From contig NZ_LMAU01000006.1 of the NCBI RefSeq assembly GCF_001441535.1, positions 101,574-165,573 on the forward strand: 64,000 bases of DNA, written 5' to 3'. A program made the translations under genes and the position numbers. The DNA is from Tsuneonella troitsensis. GTDB lineage: Bacteria; Pseudomonadota; Alphaproteobacteria; Sphingomonadales; Sphingomonadaceae. Of this stretch, positions 42,679 to 52,633 are shown piece after piece. Positions within the stretch are counted from its first letter, which is position 1; every line of letters starts with the position of its first letter. Under the pieces are notes generated by a model. The model worked only from the letters and a program-made list of their open reading frames with translations. It was not told the DNA's origin and made no database searches.

Positions 42679-45462
42679 GTGACACTTCGCACCACCATCA
42701 TCCGCGGCGTCAGCGGAACGGCTCTGGCATTCGCGCTGGTCGGCGGTTTCGCCCCGGCGGCGTTCGCCCAGAGCACGACCGGTGCCAGCACCAATACCGA
42801 TCCCAACGCGACCACCACTGCCGAAGATACCGCGCCGGCCGACCAGGAAGCCGATCCGAACCAGATCGTCGTCACCGGCTACGGCGCCAGCCTCGCAAAC
42901 GCGGTGAACACGAAGAAGGGCGCGGAACAGATCGTCGAGGCGGTGAACGCCGAAGATATCGGCAAGCTGCCCGACGCCTCGATCGGCGAATCGATCGCCC
43001 GTCTTCCCGGTCTCACCTCGCAGCGCCTCAACGGCCGCGCCAACGTGATCGCCATCCGCGGTTTCGGCCCGGACTTCTCGCAGACGACCCTCAACGGCCG
43101 CGAACAGACGACCACCAGCGATAACCGCTCGGTCGAGCTTGACCAGTACCCGGCGGAAATCGTCAACCAGGTCGTCGTCTACAAGTCGCCAAGCGCCTCG
43201 CTCGTCGGTCAGGGCCTCGTCGGCACGATCGACATCCGCACGATCCGTCCGCTCGAGACGGGCAAGCGCATCCTGGCGGTCGGCGCGCGCGGCTCTTACG
43301 CCGATCTCGGCAAGCTCAACGCCGGATCGAAGGACCTGGGCTACCGCGTTAATGCGACTTACGTCGACCAGTTTGCCGACGACACCCTCGGCGTCTCGCT
43401 CGCCGCGTCTTATGTCGACGAGCCCTATCAGTTGCAGGAATTCAACGCCTGGGGTTACGCCGGCGACGGTTCGGCGGCCAGCCCGAGCGTGATCGGCGGG
43501 TCGAAGTCCTACGTCACCTCGACCCAGCTCAAGCGCCTCGGCGTCAACGGGACGGTTCAGTACCAGGCCACCCCGAACATGCGGCTGACGCTCGACGGGT
43601 TCTATTCGAACTTCAACGACGACCAGTCGAAGCGCGGCATCGAACTGCCGCTCGGCTTCGGTGCATTCGGCACCACCACGTCGATCACGACGGTCGAGGA
43701 CGGTTTCGCGACGGCGGGCACGTTCGGCAACGTGCGCGGCGTCGTGCGCAACGACATCTTCCAGCGCAAGGCGGACCAGTATTCGGGCGGCTTCAACGTC
43801 GATTACGACGGGGACGACGGCTGGCATGCGTTCTTTGACGTCGGCTATTCGCGCACCGATCGCAACGAACTGAGCCTGGAAAGCTACGCCGGCACCGGCT
43901 TCAATGGCGACGACACCGGCAACGGCGCGGCCGCCACGATCGGCTTCCAGTCGGGCTCGACCGGAACCGTGTTCAGCCCCTCGCTCGACTACAGCGATCC
44001 CAGCCGCATCTTTCTCACCGACCCGCTCGGTTGGGGCGGCGGCGCCGTGCCGCAGGCCGGCTATTCGAACAACCGCATCATCAACGACGAGCTGTGGCAG
44101 TTCCGCACCGAGATCGAGAAGGAGCTCAACGGCGGCTTCCTCTCGAGCGTGCAGGTGGGCATGAACTACACCCGCCGCGAGAAGACGCTGACCCCGGACG
44201 AGGCTTTCATCCGCCTGCCGGGCACCGCGACGCAGGTGGCGCTTCCGTCGCAGTACCAGCTGCGCTCGACGAACCTGGGCTACCTCGGGCTCGGCCCCAT
44301 CCTCAGCTACGATGCGCGCGACCTCATCGCGGGCGGCGTGCTGGTGCTGGAGCCGCGGGTGACAACCGGCCCCAATGCCGCGAACGACGTTCTGGGCAAG
44401 GGCTACACCGTCAACGAGGACCTGCTGACCGCCTACCTCCAGGCGAACATCGAGGCGCAGCTCGGCGCTGCCGACCTCACCGGCAACATCGGCGTCCAGG
44501 CGATCAACACCGAACAGAAGTCCACCGGGTTCGTATTCCCGGCGGCCGGTCCGCTGCTTCGCACGCTCGGCGACGATTACTGGGACGTCCTGCCCAGCCT
44601 CAACCTGTCGCTGCGCCTGCCCAGCAACACCGTGCTGCGCTTCGCCGCGGCGCGCGAGATCATGCGTCCCCGCCTCGACGACATGCGCCTGTCGATCGGC
44701 TACGGCATCGATGCCTCGGTGCCCGGCGGCCTGATCCGCGGCGGCGGCGGCAACCCGTACCTGCGCCCCTACCGGGCCAACGCGGTCGACTTCAACGTCG
44801 AGCAGTACTTCGGCACCGGCGGCGTCGTCGCGCTCCAGTTGTTCTACAAGGACATCAAAAACTACATCTTCAACGGACGCATCCCGTTCGATTATTCGGG
44901 CTTCCCGACCCCGACCGGTGCGGCGGCCTACCCGAACCTGCCGGCGATCGGCACGCTCGACGCTCCGGTCAACACCGGCGGCGGCGATCTTTACGGCGGC
45001 GAACTGGCGGTTACCCTGCCGTTCTCGACCTTCAGCAGCGCGCTCGAAGGGTTCGGCATCACCGGCGGCGCGGGCTACACCAAGACCAATGTCGAGGATG
45101 CAAACGGCAACGAGACGCAGATCCCCGGCTATTCGAAGTGGGTCGTGAACGGCACCGCGTACTTCGAGAAGTACGGCTTCAGCGCCCGCGCCAGCGCGCG
45201 CTACCGGTCGACCTTCCTCGGCGACTTCACCGGCTTCGGCGGTTCGCCGACGCGCCGGACCGCGCTCGCCGAGACGATCATCGACGCGCAGATCGGCTAC
45301 GATTTCCAGCCGGGCAGCGCGCTCGAGGGCCTGTCGCTCTACCTGCAGGGACAGAACCTCACCGACGAACGGTTCGCCTCGGTGGGCGCGAACCGCAACC
45401 AAGTGATCGACTACCAGATCTACGGTCGCCGGTTCCTGGCCGGTTTCACGTACAAGTTCTGA
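42679..45462 (+). CDS. TonB-dependent receptor for alpha-glucans
   Basis: Outer-membrane beta-barrel with plug that imports large substrates using TonB energy. 927 residues from GTG at 42679 (GGGGAGAG before it). Signal peptide ends AAFAQ (about 30); TonB-box-like QIVVTGY (about 66); plug with GKLPDASIGESIARLPGL and RGFGPDFSQTTLNGRE; 22-strand barrel ending in the aromatic-terminated RRFLAGFTYKF. Long surface loops are rich in Gly/Asn. Placement with GH13 and GH97 enzymes and a LacI regulator points to maltodextrins, as in the Caulobacter MalA system, but that is inference from context. Confidence 0.94.
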   Translation: MTLRTTIIRGVSGTALAFALVGGFAPAAFAQSTTGASTNTDPNATTTAEDTAPADQEADPNQIVVTGYGASLANAVNTKKGAEQIVEAVNAEDIGKLPDASIGESIARLPGLTSQRLNGRANVIAIRGFGPDFSQTTLNGREQTTTSDNRSVELDQYPAEIVNQVVVYKSPSASLVGQGLVGTIDIRTIRPLETGKRILAVGARGSYADLGKLNAGSKDLGYRVNATYVDQFADDTLGVSLAASYVDEPYQLQEFNAWGYAGDGSAASPSVIGGSKSYVTSTQLKRLGVNGTVQYQATPNMRLTLDGFYSNFNDDQSKRGIELPLGFGAFGTTTSITTVEDGFATAGTFGNVRGVVRNDIFQRKADQYSGGFNVDYDGDDGWHAFFDVGYSRTDRNELSLESYAGTGFNGDDTGNGAAATIGFQSGSTGTVFSPSLDYSDPSRIFLTDPLGWGGGAVPQAGYSNNRIINDELWQFRTEIEKELNGGFLSSVQVGMNYTRREKTLTPDEAFIRLPGTATQVALPSQYQLRSTNLGYLGLGPILSYDARDLIAGGVLVLEPRVTTGPNAANDVLGKGYTVNEDLLTAYLQANIEAQLGAADLTGNIGVQAINTEQKSTGFVFPAAGPLLRTLGDDYWDVLPSLNLSLRLPSNTVLRFAAAREIMRPRLDDMRLSIGYGIDASVPGGLIRGGGGNPYLRPYRANAVDFNVEQYFGTGGVVALQLFYKDIKNYIFNGRIPFDYSGFPTPTGAAAYPNLPAIGTLDAPVNTGGGDLYGGELAVTLPFSTFSSALEGFGITGGAGYTKTNVEDANGNETQIPGYSKWVVNGTAYFEKYGFSARASARYRSTFLGDFTGFGGSPTRRTALAETIIDAQIGYDFQPGSALEGLSLYLQGQNLTDERFASVGANRNQVIDYQIYGRRFLAGFTYKF

Positions 45463-45476
45463 CGAATGGGGAAAGC

Positions 45477-45507
45477 GCGGCCGGTGTTCGACCTGAATAT
45501 CGGCCGC
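45477..45507. terminator. Hairpin after the receptor gene, possible attenuator
   Basis: Inverted repeat GCGGCCG (45477-45483) / CGGCCGC (45501-45507) 14 bases after the receptor stop, in the only sizeable gap of the rightward operon. It may reduce read-through so that the receptor is made in excess of the enzymes. Confidence 0.35.
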
Positions 45508-45598
45508 CGCGATCCTGCCAAACCTTGTAACGTCGCCGCGCGCGGGCCAGGCTGGCCCCGGCGGCGCCCGGACGACCGACGAGCGGGGGAGCGCATCC

Positions 45599-47113
45599 GT
45601 GCCGACTGACAGGTTTGAGACCATCGTGATCGTCGGCGGGGGAACCGCCGGCTGGATGGCCGCGGCCGCGCTATCGCGCTTTGCCCCGCACCTCTCGATC
45701 ACGCTCGTCGAAAGCGACGCGATCGGCACCGTCGGCGTCGGCGAAGCGACCATTCCGCAAATTCATCTCTTCAATTCCGCGCTCGGTATCGACGAGGCGG
45801 AATTCGTCCGCGAGACTCGCGCGACCTTCAAGCTGGGCATCGAATTCGCCGGCTGGACGCGCGACGGCGACAGCTACATGCACGCATTTGGCGCGATCGG
45901 GCGCGGGGCAGGGCTGATGCCGTTCCACCAGCTTTGGTTGCGGGCGAAGTCCGAAGGGTTGGCCAAACCGCTGCAACGCTATTCGCTCAACGAACTGGCG
46001 GCCCGCACGATGCGGATGCGGATGCGGATTGGGCGCAGAGTGCCCGAAACGCCCGAGATGCCGTACGCCTATCACTTCGATGCGGGGCTCTATGCTGGTT
46101 ACCTGCGGCGCATTGCCGAGGGCAATCGCGTGGTGCGGCACGAAGGCAACATCGAACGAGTCGAGCGTGACGGCGAGAGCGGCGACATCGTCGCGGTTCT
46201 GCTCGACGGCGACCGTCGGATTGAGGGCGATTTCTTCATCGATTGCACCGGTTTTCGCGGGCTGCTGATCGAGGGCGCGCTGGAAACTGGTTACGACGAC
46301 TGGACCCGCTTTCTACCCTGCGACCGGGCGCTGGCGGTTCCGTGCGAAAGCGGTGGCGACTTTACTCCCTATACCCGATCGAGCGCCCGCAAGGGCGGCT
46401 GGCAGTGGCGCATCCCGCTGCAGCATCGGATCGGCAACGGCATGGTCTATTCCAGCGCCCACTGGTCCGATGATGAAGCGGCCGATGCGTTGCTCGCCAA
46501 TCTTGACGGCGTGCCGCTCGGCGATCCCCGACCGCTGCGCTTCACCTCCGGCAAGCGCCGCAAGCACTGGAACCGCAATTGCCTGGCAATCGGCCTGGCC
46601 GCCGGTTTCATGGAGCCGCTCGAATCAACGAGTATCCACCTGATCCAGAGCGCGATCAGCCGTTTTCTCGCGGTGTTGCCGAAAGGGGTTCCCGACCCGG
46701 CGATGGTCGACTGGTTCAACACGCAGGCCGATTTCGAATGGACCCGCGTGCGCGATTTCATCGTGCTGCATTACCACGCGAACGATCGGCAGGGCGAAAC
46801 GCTATGGGATTATTGCCGCAATAATGAGCTGCCAGACAGCCTCGCGGTCAAGCTGGACCAATGGCGCGGAGCCGGTCACCTTCACCGCGAGCACGAAGAG
46901 CTGTTTACCGAGGTGGGTTGGTTCCAGGTCTTCGCGGGACAGGAAGTGGCGGCTCGCAGCCATAATCCGCTCGCTGAAGCCATGCCTCTCGCCGACTTGA
47001 AGAGAAAGCTGGACGAAATCGAAACAAGTCTCGTCGCGGAAGTTCGCCAGATGCCCAGGCATATCGACGTCGTACAGTCGCTCGTCGGCCAGTCTCCGAG
47101 TGCTGCGGCATGA
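45599..47113 (+). CDS. Flavin-dependent halogenase-like protein 1
   Basis: 504 residues from GTG at 45599 (GGGGGAG upstream), of the tryptophan-halogenase family. FADH2 fold GGGTAGWM (13-20); halogenase motif W-x-W-x-I-P at Trp268, Trp270 and Pro273; the catalytic Lys that carries HOCl in tryptophan halogenases is matched by Lys78 (ATFKLGI), and the substrate-side Glu region by GFMEPLES (337-343). So both active-site residues are kept. No signal peptide, hence cytoplasmic. It stands first among the genes after the TonB receptor; relatives in such glycan loci have no proven natural substrate. Stop overlaps the next start (ATGA). Confidence 0.9.
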   Translation: MPTDRFETIVIVGGGTAGWMAAAALSRFAPHLSITLVESDAIGTVGVGEATIPQIHLFNSALGIDEAEFVRETRATFKLGIEFAGWTRDGDSYMHAFGAIGRGAGLMPFHQLWLRAKSEGLAKPLQRYSLNELAARTMRMRMRIGRRVPETPEMPYAYHFDAGLYAGYLRRIAEGNRVVRHEGNIERVERDGESGDIVAVLLDGDRRIEGDFFIDCTGFRGLLIEGALETGYDDWTRFLPCDRALAVPCESGGDFTPYTRSSARKGGWQWRIPLQHRIGNGMVYSSAHWSDDEAADALLANLDGVPLGDPRPLRFTSGKRRKHWNRNCLAIGLAAGFMEPLESTSIHLIQSAISRFLAVLPKGVPDPAMVDWFNTQADFEWTRVRDFIVLHYHANDRQGETLWDYCRNNELPDSLAVKLDQWRGAGHLHREHEELFTEVGWFQVFAGQEVAARSHNPLAEAMPLADLKRKLDEIETSLVAEVRQMPRHIDVVQSLVGQSPSAAA

Positions 47114-48957
47114 TGCGGCGGCTTGTTCCCGCGATGGCGGTCCTCGCCGCGCTGCCCGGTTGCGCGGTTGCCCAGGACGAGGTCCAGTCTGCGTCCCCAT
47201 CACCGGTGGCCGAATTCCGTCTGCGCGCCCCGGCAGAGGAGGTCGTCTACTTCGTCCTGCCCGATCGGTTTGCCAATGGCGACACAACCAACGACCGGGG
47301 AGGGCTGACGGGCGATCGGCTTGCGACCGGATTCGATCCCACCGCCAAGGGGTTCTTCCACGGCGGCGACCTCAAGGGGCTGACTGGCAAGCTCGATTAC
47401 CTCGAAGGCATGGGCGTGACCGCGATCTGGTTCGCGCCGATCTTCAAGAACAAGCCGGTCCAGGGACCCAGTGGAGACGAAAGCGCGGGTTATCACGGCT
47501 ACTGGGTGACCGACTTCACCCAGCCCGATCCGCACTTCGGAACGCGCGCGGAGTTCAAGGCCTTCGTCGATGCGGCGCATGCACGCGGGATGAAAGTCTA
47601 CATGGACATCATCACGAACCACACCGCCGATGTCATCCGGTATGCGGATGGAGACGCGACCAACTACGAGTATCGCAGCAAGGGCGACTATCCCTATTCG
47701 ACGCGCGGCAGGGCCGATGGACCCGCGATCAATCCGGGTTTCGCCGGCGACGAGGATTCGAGCGAGGCCAATTTCGCGAAGCTGGTCGACCCGGCGTACG
47801 CCTATGTTCCGGTGGTCCCCGCAGGAGAGAAGGACGTCAAGGTTCCGGCCTGGCTGAACGATCCGATCTACTACCACAACCGCGGCAACAGCTCGTTCAC
47901 GGGTGAGGACAGCCGGTTCGGCGACTTCTCCGGCCTCGATGATCTGTTCACCGAACATCCCCGGGTTCGGCAGGGAATGATGAATATCTACGGTGCCTGG
48001 ATCGATGATTTCGGCATCGACGGCTTTAGAATCGACACTGCACGGCACGTAGACCCCGGTTTCTGGCAGGAGTTCGTGCCCGCCATGCTGGATCGGGCCA
48101 AAGCGCGGGGCATCCCGAACTTCACTATGTTCGGCGAAGTCTACAAGGACGTGCCGCAGAACGGATACATCGCGGAATACACCCGGCGCGACAAACTGCC
48201 GGCGGTGCTCGACTTCGCGTTCCAGGCGGCGATGCGCGAGCTGCTGGGGCGCGACAAGGGCACGGTCGTGCTGGCGCACATGTTCGACGGCGACGTGCTG
48301 TACGAAGGCGGCGAGGAGGCCGCGCTCAACCTGCCGACATTCCTCGGCAACCACGACATGGGGCGCTTTGCCTGGTTGCTGAAGGCCGACAAGCCCGAGA
48401 TCGGGCAGGACGAGCTGCTGGCCCGCGTCAAGCTGGGCCACGCCATGATGATGACGCTGCGCGGCGCGCCGGTCGTCTATTACGGGGATGAGCAGGGCTT
48501 CGTCGGGGACGGCGGCGATCAGCTTGCCCGCGAGGACCTGTTCCCGTCGAAGACCGCGGTTTACAACGACAACGACCTGATCGGCACGGACGCGACGACG
48601 GCGCAGGCGAACTTCGACCAGACGCATCCGATATACCGGCTGGTCGCCGAATTCGCTGCACTTCGCAAAGGCCATGCAGCACTGCGCAAGGGGCGCCAGG
48701 TCGTTCGGCACTATGAGCAGGAGGCCGGGGTGTTCGCGGCCAGCCGCTTCGATCCGGCGAACGGCGCAGAATACCTGCTGGTGTTCAATACCGCCGCAGC
48801 GGAAAAGCGTGTCAACGTGACGCTGGGCTACGACGCTCGCGCCTTCGAGACGCTGGCGGGCACGTGTCCCGCCAAGGTGACCGCACCCGGCAGTGCGGCA
48901 TTCACGGTGCCCTCCTTCGGCTGGGCGGTCTGCCGTGTCTCGGAGACCGCGCGGTGA
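47110..48957 (+). CDS. GH13 alpha-amylase-family lipoprotein
   Basis: 615 residues with a signal sequence and probable lipobox LPGC (Cys18), suggesting anchoring to a membrane on the periplasmic or surface side; cleavage by signal peptidase I after AVAQ is the alternative. GH13 catalytic residues: Asp309 (GFRIDTARH), Glu343 (MFGEVYK) and Asp416 (LGNHDMGRF). A VYFVLPDRFANGD start and the C-terminal beta domain are typical of neopullulanase/cyclomaltodextrinase-like enzymes. Likely trims imported or surface-bound glucans. Linked to its neighbours by ATGA and GTGA overlaps. Confidence 0.92.
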   Translation: MMRRLVPAMAVLAALPGCAVAQDEVQSASPSPVAEFRLRAPAEEVVYFVLPDRFANGDTTNDRGGLTGDRLATGFDPTAKGFFHGGDLKGLTGKLDYLEGMGVTAIWFAPIFKNKPVQGPSGDESAGYHGYWVTDFTQPDPHFGTRAEFKAFVDAAHARGMKVYMDIITNHTADVIRYADGDATNYEYRSKGDYPYSTRGRADGPAINPGFAGDEDSSEANFAKLVDPAYAYVPVVPAGEKDVKVPAWLNDPIYYHNRGNSSFTGEDSRFGDFSGLDDLFTEHPRVRQGMMNIYGAWIDDFGIDGFRIDTARHVDPGFWQEFVPAMLDRAKARGIPNFTMFGEVYKDVPQNGYIAEYTRRDKLPAVLDFAFQAAMRELLGRDKGTVVLAHMFDGDVLYEGGEEAALNLPTFLGNHDMGRFAWLLKADKPEIGQDELLARVKLGHAMMMTLRGAPVVYYGDEQGFVGDGGDQLAREDLFPSKTAVYNDNDLIGTDATTAQANFDQTHPIYRLVAEFAALRKGHAALRKGRQVVRHYEQEAGVFAASRFDPANGAEYLLVFNTAAAEKRVNVTLGYDARAFETLAGTCPAKVTAPGSAAFTVPSFGWAVCRVSETAR

Positions 48958-50582
48958 GCCTGGCCGAATCCCGGCCGCAGACTGCACGCGCGTCGGCCGA
49001 CGACCAGCCATGGTGGAAGGGCGCGACGATCTATCAGATCTATCCGCGCAGCTTCATGGATTCCAACGGTGACGGGATCGGTGACCTGCGCGGAATCGCA
49101 ATGCGCCTCGACCATGTCGCGTCGCTGGGCGTGGATGCGATCTGGGTCAGCCCCTTCTTCGCCTCGCCGATGAAGGATTTCGGCTACGACGTGGCGGACT
49201 ACTGCGATGTCGATCCCATATTCGGGAACCTCGCCGATTTCGACGCGCTCGTCGCCCGTGCGCATGGGCTGGGGCTGCGGGTCCTGATCGACCAGGTCTA
49301 TTCGCACACGTCCGACGAACATCCGTGGTTTGCCGAAAGCCGCCAGGACAAGCACAATGCCAGATCGGACTGGTATGTCTGGGCCGATGCCAAGCCGGAT
49401 GGATCGCCGCCGTCCAACTGGCAGTCGGTCTTCGGAGGGCCGGCATGGACATGGGACGCGCGGCGCGGCCAGTATTACCTGCACAATTTCCTGTCGAGCC
49501 AGCCGCAGCTCAACCTGCATAACAGGCAGGTCCAGGATGCGGTGCTGGGTGTGATGCGGTTCTGGCTGGAGCGCGGGGTCGACGGGTTCCGTATCGACGC
49601 GCTCAATTTCGCGATGCACGATCCGCAATTGCGCGACAATCCGCCCGCGCCGGCGACCGACCGCCCGCGCACGCGACCGTTCGACTTCCAGATCAAGAAG
49701 TACAACCAGTCGCACCCCGACATTCCGCGTTTCATCGAACGGATACGCGCGCTGACGGATTCGTTCGGCGCGACGTTCACCGTCGCCGAAGTCGGCGGAG
49801 ATGAGGCCGAAGCGGAGATGAAGTCGTTCACCCACGGCGATACCCACCTTCATTCCGCTTACGGGTTCAACTTCCTCTACGCCGACCGGTTGACCCCGCA
49901 GCTCGTCTGCGGTGCGCTGGCGCAGTGGCCCGACGAGCCGGGTACCGGCTGGCCGAGCTGGGCGTTCGAAAACCACGACGCGCCCCGTGCCGCGAGCCGC
50001 TGGTGGAACGAGGAGGACCGCTCCGCCGGCGCGCGGATGAAAACGACCCTGCTCGTCGCGCTCAGGGGCAACGTGATCCTCTACCAGGGCGAGGAACTCG
50101 GCCTCGAGCAGGTCGAAATCCCCTTCGAGCAGCTTCACGATCCCGAGGCGATCGCGAACTGGCCGCTGACCCTCAGCCGCGACGGCGCCCGGACGCCGAT
50201 GCCCTGGATCATGGAAGCGCACGATCACGGTTTCGGAAGCCATAGCGCGTGGCTGCCCATCGGCGAGGCCAACGCCTTGCGGGCGGTCGACGCGCAGGAG
50301 GCCGATTCGCAATCGCTGCTGCACCACACCCGCGCCATGCTCGCACTGCGCAACAGCCGCCCGGCGCTTCGCTATGGCGCGGTAACGGCCTGCAAGGCGG
50401 ACGGGGACCTTCTAATTCTGGATCGCGAAGCCTCGGTTGACCGGGTTCGGGTCGTGGCAAATTTCGGCAGGGAGACGATCGAATTGAACGAGCAACAGGG
50501 CGCAGGCGAGGTGCTTGCCGCGATCAACGGTGCAACGTCGGGAATGCTTCCGCCATTCGGCGCATTGGTGCTCGCACGATGA
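48954..50582 (+). CDS. GH13 alpha-glucosidase (oligo-1,6-glucosidase-like)
   Basis: 542 residues from GTG at 48954, overlapping the preceding TGA. Short N-terminal tail without a signal peptide, then WWKGATIYQIYPRSFMDSNGDGIGDLRG, the hallmark of alpha-glucosidases of GH13 subfamilies 17/23/31. Catalytic Asp215 (GFRIDALNF), Glu279 (VAEVGGD) and Asp342 (ENHDAPR). Probably cytoplasmic, releasing glucose from maltooligosaccharides or sucrose-like glucosides after import. Stop overlaps the GH97 start. Confidence 0.94.
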   Translation: MSLAESRPQTARASADDQPWWKGATIYQIYPRSFMDSNGDGIGDLRGIAMRLDHVASLGVDAIWVSPFFASPMKDFGYDVADYCDVDPIFGNLADFDALVARAHGLGLRVLIDQVYSHTSDEHPWFAESRQDKHNARSDWYVWADAKPDGSPPSNWQSVFGGPAWTWDARRGQYYLHNFLSSQPQLNLHNRQVQDAVLGVMRFWLERGVDGFRIDALNFAMHDPQLRDNPPAPATDRPRTRPFDFQIKKYNQSHPDIPRFIERIRALTDSFGATFTVAEVGGDEAEAEMKSFTHGDTHLHSAYGFNFLYADRLTPQLVCGALAQWPDEPGTGWPSWAFENHDAPRAASRWWNEEDRSAGARMKTTLLVALRGNVILYQGEELGLEQVEIPFEQLHDPEAIANWPLTLSRDGARTPMPWIMEAHDHGFGSHSAWLPIGEANALRAVDAQEADSQSLLHHTRAMLALRNSRPALRYGAVTACKADGDLLILDREASVDRVRVVANFGRETIELNEQQGAGEVLAAINGATSGMLPPFGALVLAR

Positions 50583-52633
50583 GCGGACGGACATTCCTCG
50601 TGACCGCGCTGGCGATCTGCGGCTCGCTGGCGCTGCCGACCGTGGCCCTTCATGCCGAGACGGTGGCATCGCCCGATGGGCGGATCGTCGTCACGCTCGA
50701 TGCCGATGGCGAGGGCGTACCGTTCTACGAGGTTACGCGCGCCGGCAAGCCGTTGATCGCCCGCTCGCAGATCGCCTTCAACTTCACCGACGAAGATCCC
50801 TTGCGGCGCGGACTCAAGATCGAGAGCATCGCGCGCGGAGCGGCGGACACGCGGTGGGAGCAGCCCTGGGGCGAGCGTCGCTTCGTGCGCGACCGTCACA
50901 ACGAACTGGCGGTCACCTTCGTCGAAACCCGCCCCGATCCGCGCCGCTTGACCGTTCGCTTCCGCGTGTTCGACGACGGGGTTGGCTTCCGCTCCGAGTT
51001 TCCCGGCCGCGCCACAAAGCCCGAGACTCGGATCGCCGAAGAACTGACCGAATTCGTCATCGTGCCCAAGGGCACGACGTGGTGGATCCAGGCAGGCGAC
51101 TGGAACCGCTACGAGCAGATCTACCAGCAAACGCCGATCGATGCCGTGTCGATGGCGCACACCCCGATGACCGTGCGGCTGGACGACGGCACGCACATGG
51201 CGTTCCACGAGGCCGCCCTCGTCGACTATTCGGGCATGTGGCTCCAGCGGCTGACCGGGCAGCGCTTTCGTACGCATCTCTCGCCCTCGAGCCGGGGCGC
51301 GAAGGTCGTTCGAACCGGAGCCTTCAACACCCCCTGGCGCTCGATCCGCATCGCGGATGGCGCAGCAGGGCTCGTCCAGAGCGATCTCGAGCTCAACCTC
51401 AACGAGCCGAACAAGCTGGGCGATGTGAGCTGGTTCAAGCCGGCCAAATACATCGGCATCTGGTGGGGCATGATCAGCGGCAAGTGGAGCTGGGCGCAAG
51501 GTCCCCAGCACGGCGCGACCACCGCCCGCACCAGGGAGTACATCGACTTTGCCGCCAGGCACGGGTTTCGCGGCGTTCTGGTCGAGGGCTGGAACGTCGG
51601 GTGGGACGGCAACTGGTTCGGCAACGGCCGGGACTACAGCTTCACGCAGTCCTACCCCGATTTCGACCTGAAGGCCGTTACCGACTACGCTCGCAAGAAG
51701 AACGTGCGCCTGATCGGGCATCACGAGACCGGCGGAAACATCGACGTCTACGAACGGCAGCTCAACGATGCGATGAAGCTTTACGGCGATCTGGGCGTCG
51801 ATGTCGTGAAGACCGGCTACGTCGCCGACGCGGGCGGAATCATTTCGTGCAACGCGGATATCGCGCTGCCGTGCGACACCCAGGTCATGGAATGGCACGA
51901 TGGGCAGCGGCAGGTTCAGCATCACCTGCGCGTGGTCGAGGAAGCGGCGAAGAACCGTGTCGCGGTCAATCCGCACGAGCCGGTGAAGGACACCGGGCTT
52001 CGGCGCACCTATCCCAACTGGGTCGCCCGCGAAGGGGCGCGGGGGCAGGAATACAACGCCTGGGCTCCGTTCAACAACGGACCGGAGCACGAACCGACGC
52101 TCGTCTACACGCGCATGCTGTCCGGACCGATGGATTACACACCCGGCGTGCTGAGCGTGACCGGCGGCAACGGCGTGCCGATGGCATCGACCGTCGCCAA
52201 GCAGCTCGGCCTATATCTCGCAATCTATTCGCCGATCCAGATGGCGGCCGACTTCATCGAAAGTCTGGCCGCGCACCCTCGCGAACTGGAATTCATCAAG
52301 GCGGTGCCTGCGGACTGGGCCGAAAGCCGCCTGATCGCAGGTGAAGTGGGCGATTACGCGATCTTCGCCCGCAAGGATCGTGTAAGCGAAGACTGGTACG
52401 TGGGCGGGATCAACGACGCGACGGCGCGAGAGGTTACAGTCACGTTCGACTTCCTCGACGAGGGCAAGAGCTATGCCGCGACGATCTGGAAGGATGGCGA
52501 GGGCGCTACTTACGAGACCGAGGCCCGTCATCGCATCGCCTATGACAGGCGCACAGTGAAGAAGGGCGACAGCCTGACCCTGTGGCTCGCACCCGGCGGC
52601 GGTGCGGCGGTGCGCCTCCAGCCCGGGAAATGA
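50579..52633 (+). CDS. GH97 alpha-glucosidase (SusB-like, inverting type)
   Basis: 684 residues with a signal peptide (MSGRTFLVTALAICGSLALP...LHA). N-terminal beta-sandwich to about 270, then a TIM barrel beginning KYIGIWWGMISGKWSW. The Glu residues of the inverting SusB type are all found: Glu383 (HHETGG), Glu467 (NPHEP) and Glu491 (RGQEYN), with RRTYPNWVAREGARG between. The nucleophile Asp of retaining GH97 enzymes is therefore not needed here. Periplasmic hydrolysis of alpha-glucosides is expected. ATGA overlaps on both sides. Confidence 0.95.
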   Translation: MSGRTFLVTALAICGSLALPTVALHAETVASPDGRIVVTLDADGEGVPFYEVTRAGKPLIARSQIAFNFTDEDPLRRGLKIESIARGAADTRWEQPWGERRFVRDRHNELAVTFVETRPDPRRLTVRFRVFDDGVGFRSEFPGRATKPETRIAEELTEFVIVPKGTTWWIQAGDWNRYEQIYQQTPIDAVSMAHTPMTVRLDDGTHMAFHEAALVDYSGMWLQRLTGQRFRTHLSPSSRGAKVVRTGAFNTPWRSIRIADGAAGLVQSDLELNLNEPNKLGDVSWFKPAKYIGIWWGMISGKWSWAQGPQHGATTARTREYIDFAARHGFRGVLVEGWNVGWDGNWFGNGRDYSFTQSYPDFDLKAVTDYARKKNVRLIGHHETGGNIDVYERQLNDAMKLYGDLGVDVVKTGYVADAGGIISCNADIALPCDTQVMEWHDGQRQVQHHLRVVEEAAKNRVAVNPHEPVKDTGLRRTYPNWVAREGARGQEYNAWAPFNNGPEHEPTLVYTRMLSGPMDYTPGVLSVTGGNGVPMASTVAKQLGLYLAIYSPIQMAADFIESLAAHPRELEFIKAVPADWAESRLIAGEVGDYAIFARKDRVSEDWYVGGINDATAREVTVTFDFLDEGKSYAATIWKDGEGATYETEARHRIAYDRRTVKKGDSLTLWLAPGGGAAVRLQPGK

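Noticed and set aside
42493..45753. Open frame of over 1000 codons antisense to the TonB receptor
   Set aside because: Composition is typical of the antisense frame of a GC-rich gene (Arg/Ala/Asp/Val/Gly-rich, no domain), and the sense strand is an unmistakable receptor.
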